DNA of 64,000 nucleotides from Corticium candelabrum (Eukaryota; Porifera; Homoscleromorpha; Homosclerophorida; Plakinidae): positions 1,763,268 to 1,827,267 of the forward strand of contig NC_085095.1 in the NCBI RefSeq assembly GCF_963422355.1, written 5' to 3'. Both the position numbers and the translations under genes were made by a program. This document shows positions 48,776 through 60,620 of the stretch, piece by piece. Each line of letters begins with the position of its first letter. Within the stretch, counting starts at the first letter, position 1. The notes beneath the pieces are model-generated. The model ran no database searches. It saw nothing but the letters and a program-made list of their open reading frames with translations, and was not told the DNA's origin.

Positions 48776-49503
48776 TCCCGCCTCTCCCCTCCTGATAACA
48801 TCTGTTTACCGGAAGTTGAAGTTGCCGCACCCTGGGAAAGTATGCGCAACGTACAGGACGAGAGAAGTAAATCGTTTTTTTGTTTCTAGAACTGCGGATG
48901 AAGGAAACTAGGATTCCATTTCGTCTTCTTTCTTTTTATTGCAGCGTGTTTTTGATCAAATACACCTTGTCAGTGATGAGCAAAGTTTGAGGAGCGAAAG
49001 TCGGTGATATTGAAAGTTATTTCAACCAGCAAAGATTAGAATACTTTTCCAAGCTGTTGGAGTAGTGTTTTACGTTTGTTCTGGATTTTTAGGATTTTTT
49101 GTAGCGACTCTAGAAAGAACAACACAACTTCCGCTTGCTGGAACACAACTTCCGCTTGCCGAAACTAACGTTATCTCACCCTTAGAAAAGCAGCTGACAT
49201 GAAAAGATTACGTAAGAAGTTTCTTATTCGTTGTGGTAGTACGAAAAATATATTTGACGTTTTTTCGTGTATAGATTACTAAGTGTGGATTGTTTTCAAT
49301 TGTGAGTAATTTTGAGGAACCAATCTACGAATAAGCAAGGTCAGAACAGTACTTGCAATATGTTGTAGTAATGCACTGGCATTTCTGTAACATTTTAGAC
49401 GTTGTGGTATGCATGGCATTGATAGCACCAAATAATATTTGATATAGTCAAGAACCAAATGTAGTTGTTGATACCTGAGTATCAAAATTTATTGCTAATA
49501 TTT
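48776..49503. other. Non-coding, probably 3' part of the piggyBac-like element
   Basis: No gene seen. AT-rich between the Tc1 fragment and the piggyBac-like coding region. Confidence 0.35.
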
Positions 49504-52500
49504 CTAAATGCAATCCAAATAATTTCTTTGATTATGATAGACATAAAAGCAATCCCTAGTGGGAGTGCAGCACAGATATACTTTGCAAATGTCGCAGTAC
49601 GACCGTACACGCATTCCTTTACCTACAAGTCTTCCTGCTTGTTTCGTTGAGTCGCTGCACACTCTGCAACCACGTCGTTCTTTTGAGAAAAAGACGTTAT
49701 GTCACAGGACTTTGTTTAGTCGTTCCTGGACCGGGTGAATTCTGGGTCGTCCCATTTGTTGTCAAAGCTTGGACTTGAAGGTGAGAAACGGTTGTCTTAC
49801 TGCCTTTTGACTATTATATATGATGTGTGCATTTAGAAGCATACATTCAACTTCATGCCAGAAGATCCGTTTCCACCATTTTTTTGTCCGTCAGCCGGCG
49901 TTGTAGATAGTGACGAGTTGATCTCCTCTATCCACTCCTCTCATATATAAGTTATAGTCTCGAATTGCGACAGGGCAATCCAAGAAGGTGGGATTACGCC
50001 CTCTGCTTCGTCGCACTTGACACCATGTGTTGTTTTCTTGGAGAGGATGGATAGTGGAGATAACTCGCACCAATCGTTTGTCCTTCCATGTAACACACAG
50101 AAGTGGAGATGAGACTGTCCAGTCAATTGTCCCCATTGCTGTGCGATTCTCCTCGGGTTTTGTCATATGAAGGGCTTGCGGAAACCCTTTCCTGTTCTGC
50201 CCGATGGTTCCGCAAGAAAAGATGTTGCGTTCTTGCAGATGCAGGTATAACTCCGGGTTGCTGTAGAAGTTGTCGGTGTACAGGTTCATACCTTTATATA
50301 AAGAAATGATAATATGCTAGAGAAACAATTGTTTGCAAAAATAGATACCTGTATTTTCAAAACCGTGTAACAGTCCACAGACAACCCGGTTGCCGAGGAG
50401 ACCATGCTGTCTCTCAGTGAGGCTTTTCCCGGTGTATACGAGACTACGGTAGATGTAGCCGGTTCTAGCATCACTGAGGGTCCAAACCTTTATGCCCCAT
50501 TTTGTTGGCTTATCTTTCATATATTGACGAAAGCCAATCTTCCCTTTGAACTAAACACAAATACTTATTCATAAACTGAGAAGTACCCAAAAATTCAAGT
50601 AAAGTATTTTACAGGAATCATGGCTTCGTCGATGGTAATTTGAGGGCCGATGTTGTATAGGGGCTGATGTTTTGTTGCAAGTAGGTTGTGGAACTCTCTC
50701 ACTTTGTAGAGCTTGTCATATTTTTCTGTCCCACGTGCCGGTTCCTGGGTTCTGTCCGAGATATGTAAGTACCTGGAGAATGACATAGTGACTTACGATA
50801 ATAAAATTTGGTAAATAAATATTGCTAAAGATACCTAGATATGGCCTGAAATCGATTTCTGGGCATGACTGCTTGTATTCCTACCAGGCAGGTGGTCGGG
50901 TACCTTTGTTGCCAGTAATAGTCAATTCTCGGACATTTAGCGATCCCCATTGCAATGACCATTCCAAAGTAGCATTGTAGCTCCCCGACTGACAGGTGTC
51001 CATTTGTCTTTATATTTGTCTGGCTCAGCGGTACGGAAAACATCTGCGTACAGGTTTGTGTAGTCTACCATCATCTGCCAGACTTCGTTGTCGAAGATCT
51101 TGTTGAAAATGGACAGCTCTGTGCAGTCGGGGTCTTGGAAAGTTGTTCCAGGTTGGGGACCACTATACCCAGGAATAGGCAGCAAGCTGTCAGCTTTTTC
51201 CCATTCCAGCTCGTAACTGTCAACAGGGTCCATTGTGGACAATTGAGCTGGAGCTGGCACTGGAGCTGGAGCTGTTGCTGGTGGTTGAGCAACAGCTTGC
51301 TGCCTGGCACGCCTTGCAGGTCTGGTAGCATGGACTTGGAAGGAAGGGCCAACGGCTGGTTGAACAGCTGTAGTTGTAGTAGACGGAAGACTTGTTGTAG
51401 CGGTTGGTGGAGTTTGTGACATCTATAGCATAAAACACCGTAAACATTACTCTAAAATATATTTACATAGCAAACTAACCCTAGAAGCAGTTGTTGTAGT
51501 TGACAGAAACCCTGTAGTTGATGGAAGACTTGTTGACGTTCTTCGACTTCGTAATGACATCTATAGCATACAACACCGTAAAAATAACTCTAAAATATAT
51601 TTAGACAGCAAACTAACCCTTGAAGCAGTTGTTGTAGTTGACAGAAGATTTGTAGTTGTAGTTGACGGAAGACTTGTTGTAGTGGTTGGTGGAGTTTGTG
51701 ATATCTATAGCATACAACACCATAAACATAATTCTAAAGTATATTTAGAAAGCAAACCAACCAGAGAAGCAGTAGTGGACAGACTGTTGGATGAAGCAGC
51801 AGCTGTAGCTGTAGAAACTGTGGATGTTGTCGTTGTTTGCACTGTGCAAAGAGCTGTCATGTCAGGCACAGTAGTTACCGTTAGGCCTCGTTCACGTAGT
51901 AGCATCTGTAACATACAAAACAATAAACAAAGGTCTGATTGTTTTAGACAGCATACGAACAGGAACTGTCACTGTCGAGGGTGCTGTACGTCTCGGAGCT
52001 GAAGTTATGATGGGGAACAATGTCTATATTATACAACACTGTGAACAAAAATTATAATTGTTTTGACAGGATACTCACCCTAGCAGCACTGGCACCAGCA
52101 TGTGCGACAGACCGAGAAGGACGAGCATGTACGACAGGAGACCGAGACTGAACAGAACGAGTTCGGACAGAAGGAGACAGAGAGGCAGGAGAATGTACGG
52201 CAGGAGATCGAGACCGAGAAGAACGAGTTTGGACAGCAGGAGACAGCGAAGCTCGAGCATGTACGACAGGAGACCGAGACCGAGAAGCACGTGCATGTAC
52301 GACAGGAGACTGAGAAGAATGTAGTATAGGAGAACAGGGAGCATCTATCACAGAGAATTTAGTTAGCAATGATAAAATATTGAACTTTTGTTGGGATTAC
52401 CAGGTGACTGTAATGTATTATTGTTTGCTATAGGAGATAGAGACAAAGAAAACAGAGGAGACAGAGAAACATCAAGTGCAGGGGAAACGGGAACATCTGT

Positions 52501-53292
52501 CACGGAACAGTTAGCAATGATGAGTAATGCAATTTTGTTGAAATTACCAGGTAGCTGTAACATGTCGTCGTTTCTTGGCCTCTTGGGTGGTGATACCTCT
52601 CTCGGACCGTCTATACAGCAGTTCCTAATGATTTGTTATTTCAGTGCAATAAAATTTGTGCCCATCACCATGTCTTGTTCCATCAATGTCTAAATTATAT
52701 GTAAACATTTACGTTACTACTACCGAATGAAATAACAGCAACAATGTACCTGTTGTAAATTCGCCTTGTCTTGCATTGTCTATAACATTAGCGTATGCAA
52801 GTTCAACTGATCATAAAACAAATATTACTTGAAATTACCATCTGAAGTGTCATCTGTGAAGGTAGTGACGTCTAGGGATGGTATTCCTTCTTCTGTAAAA
52901 ATCCATTCATTTGAGAGCTTATTGCAGCAGTACTGTTCATTCAAACCATGGAAAGTAAGAATTTATGTTTACCATCGTCACGTGACTCCATGGGTTCTGC
53001 CACGGCTTCTTCTATCATATTTACAATAAATAACACTTTGCTACTTGAAAGAATAAATCTACTAAAAGTTGGCGTATTTTGACATTACTGTACCTCTCAT
53101 CACACGAGGAGGAGGATCGTCTGAAAAAACGCCATCCAACACTGCAGTTCCAATAATCGTTTGCCCTCCATCGTATTCCGGCTCATCGTCAGACCCTCTG
53201 AAAGCCTCTTCATCGCTGTCGCTTTCCACTTCATCCAAATGCAACATATTCGCATCGCCGGCTCTCACGAAGAAACGTCGAGGGTATGCCAT
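49504..53292 (-). pseudogene. Multi-exon piggyBac-like transposase gene with in-frame stops
   Basis: Read on the minus strand from ATG at 53292 (MAYPRRFFVRAGDANMLHLD, then an acidic N-terminus), through low-complexity Ser/Thr/Pro exons, to the DDE domain: FDNEVWQMMVDYTNLYA, GELQCYFGMVIAMGI, ITIDEAMIP joined across a short intron to FKGKIGFRQYMKDKPTKWG, NLYTDNFYSNPEL (first Asp), TWKDKR, MRGVDRGDQ (Asp). The C-terminal cysteine-rich finger follows (GCRVCSDST; RSYCDICKVYLC). Several introns of about 60 bp split the DDE domain, unusual for a transposon. Three TGA codons interrupt the C-terminal part: in NAG.RTKKWW, SKL.QQMG and KVL.HNVF. Either a dying element or one whose 3' end needs splicing I cannot resolve. 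Confidence 0.8.
51410..52085 (-). repeat. Tandem exon-intron modules in the piggyBac-like gene
   Basis: A short intron-like block (on the plus strand: CTATAGCATACAACACCGTA, AT-rich core, AGCAAACTAACCCT) plus an adjacent Thr/Ser-coding exon recurs at about 51420, 51560, 51700 and, more diverged, 51905 and 52020. Each begins and ends like a GT-AG intron on the minus strand. The exons encode stretches like SLPSTTTT. Confidence 0.65.
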
Positions 53293-54508
53293 TGACCGGA
53301 AGTAAAACAACACCCGAAAACAACAGAATGACAAAGTGAACGTACCTGCGAAGGCTTCGACTTCCGGTACTCAAACACCGATGCCGTTAAAAATCCCGTA
53401 TGCGGCGCGTTGGTAGTACATATCAATAGTTTTGTAGTGGTGAACACACGGTCGCGAAACATGGCGTTGAAAGGCTGCTTGGCAACGACAAACTCGCGGA
53501 CTGCGCATGCTCGCACTACCCAAATTGCGGGTAGGATGTACCTAAAGAGTTACAGACACTGCATCGATCTCTCTTCAAGCATAACAGAAGGCCCATGATT
53601 TTTACTCAAACATCATTGTTGGGTATTTTTCAGACTATCCGGAACAAAATTATTAAACGGATTATTTTCTATCCGGATATGGTCTTAGGCGAATCTACCT
53701 CTCTGGGACTCAAATGGATCCTTGTCACTATCAAGCATTAATATTATTAGAGGTAATGCGAATACAATTTTATGTCAAAGAACACTTGGTCTCTGCAGGT
53801 TGGGGGTCATGACTCACTGGACGCCTCCACTAAATCCGCCCTTGCGTATAGTGCTGTAATGAAATCGCAAATGTTTGCCCTACTAAATATATGATCATGC
53901 ATGTCGTGCCCTAGCTCTAATAATCGCGCGACCTCCAGCTGAGTGCTGACATCAGCGATTGCAAAGGCAAGATCATCGTCTATTTGGATCTACAGCCTAT
54001 ACGCACTGTGAAAACAAACTTAGGTAAACTAGACGACCTGAGGGGATATCGTGCTCGAGGTAATCAATCGCATTTTTTAAACCAATCATGCAGATGAAAC
54101 ATGTAAGCTAAGACAAAAATTACGAATGCAGTCACTTATGGCGTGAAATCAGTCAGAGTGACTGCACTGCATCTCGTCAAGAATGATAGGACACATAACG
54201 ATGATTCAATATATACAACACAATTACAGTCGAGCACAATGGATTCTACATGTATATGTTTAATTATGCGGCTTTCCTAGGGTTTGCCTTGTTTTCCTAC
54301 ACGATCACTGCATGTCAATGCAGGCGTCCATCTTCTATATGTTTTCGAATGATTGAATCGGAGAGGCGAGGTCATGAAGACTAAACATATCGTTGTCGAT
54401 TTCAGCGCAATGTTCGGCTTCCCTGTCAATCAACAAGCAACATTCACAGTCTGACATCATTCATTCTTCCGAAACCTGCACGCATTTTGTGAATCTATCT
54501 CGACTTCG
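53293..54508 (+). promoter_or_regulatory. Upstream region of receptor copy 5
   Basis: 53293-53554 flanks the piggyBac-like gene. From 53555 the array flank resumes and matches 40361-41314. The inverted repeat lies at about 54125-54155. A single TCGATTTCAGCGCAATG segment is at about 54397. No gene seen. Confidence 0.4.
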
Positions 54509-57500
54509 ATGAATCATCAGATCACACAAAGATCCGTCTTTGTTCTCTCTCTCTCTGTGACTTTCTTACTGCATGTTACTGTTTCCACCAACTCGACTTG
54601 TCCGACGGTCGATTCGAAGTCTCTGCCACGGCTTTGTCCGTTCCGGTCTGTTTGTCGAGGAAAACAGTGCGCTGAGCGTAGGAGCGTGTCGGGCGACGGG
54701 CAGCATTTGGAGTATCGCTGCGACTGCGACTCGCTGTGCGAGCTCTACGGCGACTGCTGCGACGAAGCGGAACGCTGTCCAATCCGTCTGCCGTCTGATC
54801 TCGAGGTAAGACTGTGTGCCTAGCATCGTTTCTATTGCTGCGCATGCGATTTCGTCGTAAACAGGCGATGTATTGAAGTTGTTATATATAATAATTCTGT
54901 GCATGCAGTTGAATGATGATGTTGTATGGCCGTGTGGTAAGCACAAGCACCGCCCTTGCAAGGTGACACCGCATGATGCAACATCCTACCGCATGCAAAG
55001 TAGTGCTTTTGTTCTATATATATATATAGTATAGTATAGTATAGTATAGTATAGTATAGTATAGTATAGTATAGTATAGTATAGTACGTACTGGGACCAC
55101 TAAATACAAATAACAATTAGTGATGCAACATACTGCTGCATGCAAAGTAGTGCTTTTGTTATATATATAATATATATTATATATATACAATAACATTTAG
55201 GTTTTGATTTCAAAAATTAATTAGGAAAATGTAAGAATGGCAATCGTTGTTCGTCAGTTTGTTGCAATCTATAGGGGTACATGTATGTATATAGATGCCC
55301 AATTTACAACATATGAATTGTCTATCACTTAATTAAGATACACCATTATGCATATAGGTGGGCCCATCACTTGGCTACTTGCTAATAAACTTAGAGTTAC
55401 TACTTAGGTCTAAGCGATAAGTTAGATAGTTTCAACCATTTCCTTATCTGATTTGTCTACTTTACTGATGTGTGTCATCTGCAATTCAGGACGAGGTTTT
55501 TAATCTTACTTGTGTGAATCCATCAAGTTCTATAAAGATGCCTACAGCTGATCCAGATCCAACATTTCATATGTTAGCACATTCTCCCTACGGCGTCTAC
55601 ATGAGATCAACGTGTTCTAGAAAGTGGAATTCTGACGACGCCAGCGAAGCGATCAAACGAAAATGTGAGAACGTCAATACGTCACTGCACGTTTCCAATG
55701 CTGTGTCGGTGACGCCCGTCAGCACACGAGATATAACCTACAGGAACGTCTACTGTGCCGTCTGCAATCACGAAAACGCCAGTAACTACGTTCACTGGCA
55801 AGCACAGCTCTACTGTGACGTCGGCGATCAAGACATAAAGATATTCAAATACAACATTACGATGAACAAAGTGGAACAATACTGCAGTATCGATAAATTC
55901 TCTTCACCAAAAATCAAACCCAGACTTCTAGATCCTCTTCGACCTTGCATAGCGTATACAACCCTTGTCGACCAATGTTTACCCTACAGCAATCGTTCGT
56001 CACTAGATGAATACAACTGCCAGAAAAGTCGCTGCGAGTCCTACACTGATTACATCTTTCAACCTCCATTCGGACCCTACTTCAAGAACATCGACTGCGC
56101 ACTTTGCAATAACTTTCACGTCGAAGAACTAAGTTGTGAAAAGCAACAGAATCGTCATCATATGATTACGGGGGATAGTAATAACTCATTTTCCGCATTG
56201 CTGGGTTTCAGTGGGAAGGGGAAAATGTCGTTCAAAGCGTTTCACACGACGACCGTTTTTAAGCGATGTCAAGTCGGACGGGTCTTTGACACGACTAGAA
56301 TGCAGTGTGTAGATCTTGTTTGTCCGCCAGGTTTCCATCTACACCGACAAGTCTGTCAACCATTCCTACCAATTGTGGTAGCGGTCCAGTTCACTTTGCT
56401 CTCTAACGCAACGAGAGAAAAACTCGTGAACATTACTACCGGTCCTTCTTTTCGAGACAAACTCCACACCGCACTTGTAAACCTGTTGGTCAACGCTTCC
56501 GCAAAGCAAGTGAGCATCTCTATGTATACCATCAACTCTAGTCTAGCAATATTCTTGTTACTTGAACTGCCCAACAACGACAACCCGATTGCACATATAG
56601 AAGCCAAAATCAGAAAACTCCGGTTTCATTACGCTGCAATTTGGTTCAAATCACTTCGCTCTGTGACTGTCAGTATCGCCACATCAAATGCTGCTAATCA
56701 AGTGGAGTGTAACTCATACATCGCCATCAACGAATCCGAGTACCAAATCCTTACCAACAAATCCCTCCTTCACACTGCCAGCAACACTCTCCTCCAACCC
56801 TCAGACTACGTCCTCTCAAACGGCACCATCATTCGATGCAACCAATATAATCTGACGTACACGAACAATGTGACGACCTCTTTCGACGGTTTGTACTACA
56901 CCGAGCCCATGCACATCATCTCGGCCGTCGCCTCCGCCTTCCTCGTCTTCTCCGGCGCTTCTCTCTTCGTCACCTACATTCTCTTTGAAAAACTTCGAAC
57001 TCTGCCAGGAAAATGTACGATGAACTATGGACTCGCTATTGCCACTTCACAGTTGTTTTTCATTGTCGCACCATCCATGACGGCAAACCAGAACGTGTGC
57101 ACTGCGATGGGAGTATGTCTTCACTACTGCTTGCTCTGTCAATTCACGTGGTCCAGCGTCCTGGCGACCAACCTCGTCAAGACGTTTGTCTTTCATCGGT
57201 TATCACACAATTCGCAGTCAAAGCAATCGCAGTCTCGCACTTATACTCTTTATTGTCTCTACGGATGGGGAGTTCCGTTCGTCATGTCGATGACTGCTCT
57301 CATATTGGATCAGAAGACCGACGTTGATATCTACTTCGCCAGCAGCTACATGTGTTGGCTGCAACCCGAAGACGCTAGTCTTGTTGCCTTCTTGGTACCC
57401 GTTTCTGTCATGTTGGCCTACAATCTCGTTGCTTTCGTCGTCGTCACGTTTTCCATCTGTCGTCTGTCTAAAGCGGGATCCGCCGCTCGCAGTGAGATGG

Positions 57501-57754
57501 CGGACACAAAGGGTCGATCGGCCAAACAAACGAAGATATTTTTCGGTACGTTCAGCCTTCTCAGCTTGACGTGGATTATTGCGTTTATGTCATGTGTCGA
57601 TGGAACGAGTATCTGGATGTGGAGCATTTTCTCTGGTGCTAGCATTCTTCAAGGAATCTTTCTCTTCGTCGTCTTCGTACTAAACAAAAACGTCCGACGT
57701 CTTTACGCCAATATGCTGCAAAATGCATGGAAAACGAAGCATGAGCTTCCGTGA
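54509..57754 (+). CDS. Receptor array copy 5: SMB / Cys-rich / 7TM receptor (intact)
   Basis: Exons 54509-54805 and 55490-57754, 853 aa. Signal peptide (VFVLSLSVTFLLHVTVS), somatomedin B (RCDCDSLCELYGDCCDEA), both YCAVCN and CALCN motifs, CVDLVCPPG segment, then 7TM (AVASAFLVFSGASLFVTYIL; EKLRTLPGKCTMNYGLAIA). It is the most divergent open copy: the juxtamembrane part of the ectodomain (about 56430-56720, from NITTGPSFRDKL to AANQVECNSY) differs from copies 1-4 at many positions while the TM helices are conserved. The C-tail is short (ends AWKTKHELP). Copy 6 shares its diverged segment, so the two form one subgroup. Confidence 0.85.
55027..55086. repeat. (AGTAT)n pentanucleotide microsatellite
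   Basis: About twelve repeats of TAGTA-type pentamers after a short TA run, in the copy 5 intron. Confidence 0.9.
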
Positions 57755-58370
57755 TAACTTTCGAAGTACGCGCCTGTGGAGCATAATGCATTCGAGGTCG
57801 ACGAGAAAAGTGGGGGGGGGGGAATTCGTCAGATCGACGAGTGACCTCAAATATGTGAATAGATACGTCGGCTTGATATAGAGATATGCATGCAGTGTAG
57901 TCGTAGTCTGATTCGGTTGTGTACGCTAAGCACAAAGCTCGTCACTAACTAGTATTACGATTGTTTGCATACGCTTTAGTCTAGTATATACTCTAAAATA
58001 CTGTACTATAATATGTGAAAATGTGAAGATGTTGTTTGGGTACTGACGTTCACAGATAGCGTAGATTCGAACGTGCGATGCATAGATTCTGTATTAACAA
58101 TAGTTTTGTGACGAATTGCTAGGCGTATGTAGTCTTCGGTAACACAACACAAGACTGAGTTTATATTTGGAAAACCTAACTTATATACATACTACTACGA
58201 TGAGCAACACTACTCGCGACACTTTCTCTCCTATCAAATTAGATACACCGTACAATCTTCGTCGTCATCATCATCATCACCCGTGTACTGATATTCGACC
58301 TCCGTTTTACATGAATCTGCATGTTAACGTATGGATCCAGTGTGAAATGTCCCACTTTGCGTCTTAGTCT
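57755..58370. other. 3' flank of receptor copy 5
   Basis: The first 350 bp resemble the flanks of copies 1-4 (with a G9-10 run near 57812). The rest is unassigned. Confidence 0.5.
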
Positions 58371-58889
58371 CATTGGATGCCGTCTTGTATGTTCTTCCGG
58401 CTGCTCTCTCCGTTCTTGTGATACCGGTCCATAATCTAGTCATCTACTTTTTCCAATTCGCTGTCCTTCTCTGCTCCACTACGTTCTCCGCGATAATGTT
58501 CTGAACATCCACCATTTCTGCCTGTGATAATCGACGTGGCTTACTCATCTTAGGTTTTGCCCTCTACAGTACTTCGACTCCAGCTTGTGTTCAATCCCTA
58601 CCTCTATACATTACAGGCAATGGCTGTTCTGGTCTCCACATGACAGTTTCATATTCCTGTGTCATTGCTTCTAATTGCTTGCGCTGGTCTTTGTTACGTC
58701 TTCCCTGATCTTATATAATCCATTAATTTCTGTCTTGCCCATCCTTCTCTCCCTGATACGCAACACACACATCAGGATATAAAGTACAGTAGCAATAAAT
58801 TATCCCTTTTGAAGGAGCTCTGACGGGCTATTAGCATTTGCTACTCGAATCCACAGTATTTCTCTGACTGAGGACTTACGATTGAATGC

Positions 58890-59570
58890 GGTGGTTTGAC
58901 CATTGACTCATGGTTTCCTAATGGTTCTACTAAGTATTCCTGTCCTTGCCTCTATTGCACACCCCAAGTATTCATTTCGTCTAGCTCCAAAAATACTCTT
59001 GTTTGGAGACAGTACCACTCCTGATGTCTTACTATACTCTAAAACAACTTGCAAACGATTTTGTGCTCCTCCCAGTCCGACCCCATATCAAGATATCATC
59101 CAGATAACATATAAACCTTGCTTGTGTTGAATATCACCCAAACTTACTGTCATCATCCGCTGAAATGTTGATGGAGCTCTCGGCAGGCCAAATAGGCAAC
59201 CCCTAGCTTTTCCATTGATATTTTCCCCACTGAACCACAGATGCTATCAGTTCTTTATTTTTATATTTTAATAATGGGCATCTGATGATATTATGATTTC
59301 TTAAAAAGGGCTAAGAGAAGAACGTGCATTGTTCAAATCTACCCAACAAGTCTTCTATCAACGGTATTGGATGAGCTGCATAATTTCAAAATTGTCTGAT
59401 CATTCAGATCTTTATAATTCATTGCCAGTCGCAACTGACCATTCTTCTTGCCAGCACACACAGTTGGTGCTGACCAAGCAGGGTCTACTACATTAGAAGT
59501 CTCTCTAGGTCATTGCTGAAGTAAATCTTCAATCTCCCTCCGATCGTACAATTAATATCTCCTACCCAGA
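58890..59570 (-). pseudogene. Decayed reverse transcriptase (LTR retrotransposon type)
   Basis: On the minus strand, near 59400-59470, GKKNGQLRLAMNYKDLNDQT resembles the K.GQ.R...DYR.LN..T motif of Ty3-type reverse transcriptases. Near 59070-59107, CYLDDILIWG carries the catalytic YxDD box. Frameshifts and stops separate these islands and no long ORF remains. Flanking 58371-58889 and 59571-59830 are probably part of the same element but contain nothing I can assign. Confidence 0.55.
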
Positions 59571-59919
59571 CTTCTTCGGCAACTTCTGCTTCGTCTCTAA
59601 CCACATTTCAATCTCTCCCGACAACTGCAAACGAAACATCATGGAGCAGTACTCTGCATTTTTCCACTTGGATATCATTGGCTGGTTGATTCGTTTTAAG
59701 TACCATAAAGTAGTGACTCTTGCATGAATGTCAACCAATGTGACGGAGACAGGCTTTCACCAAATGTACGTGTGAGACGCACCTCTCGAATTCTTAGAAT
59801 AAGTACATGTCAACACAAGACTGCATGAATCTAGATTTGAGAAACCCAACTTCTACACATACTACGTGCATGCACAAAACTACTCATGACATTTTGACGA
59901 AGAGATACATTCATATATA

Positions 59920-60620
59920 GTGCTGTACTGAAATCGCATGCGTTTGCCTTAATACGATATCTGATCATGCATGCTTGTCGTGCCGTATAGAATGATCGAC
60001 CTCTAGCTGCATGACTAATTACCAAAGACATCATGCAGTGATATTAATTTAAAAAGACAATACATTGTATAGTTAGATACACACTGTGAAAACAATCATA
60101 AGTAAGCTAAACGACCTGAGAAGGTGTCGTGCTCGAGGCACTCTAGAAGGTGGACGTGCCAGCTAGACTAGTAGATACCGTCACACGTGCTGCATGCATC
60201 TAGACTCGCAATTTGAAACCAATCATGCAAATGAAAGACATAAGTTAGCCAAGACACAAAATCACGAATGCAGTTACATAAAATTGTCAGAGTGACTGCA
60301 TGCATCTCGTCAACAATGATGGCAGCTAGAACACATATGATTCAATAAAACCTAATGGATTAATTTTACATACATTATGCAGCTATCATAGCGTTTCGAC
60401 ATGTTTTCATAGGTGATCGGTGCATGTCGATGCAGACGTCCGTCTTGTTGTAACCAGTCGGTAGCGACAGTTTTGGAAAGAGAGACTAGACCAAACATAT
60501 CCAGTCGATTTCAGTGTATGCAACGTCCGGCTTCCTTGTCCATAATAACAGGCGACATTCACAGTCTGACATCATTCATTCCTCAGCCTGAATGCATTTT
60601 CTGAAGCCATCTTGACCTCG
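59920..60620 (+). promoter_or_regulatory. Upstream region of receptor copy 6
   Basis: A diverged copy of the array upstream region. The inverted repeat is partly eroded at 60267-60300 (ATGCAGTTAC ... GTGACTGCAT). No gene seen. Confidence 0.35.
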
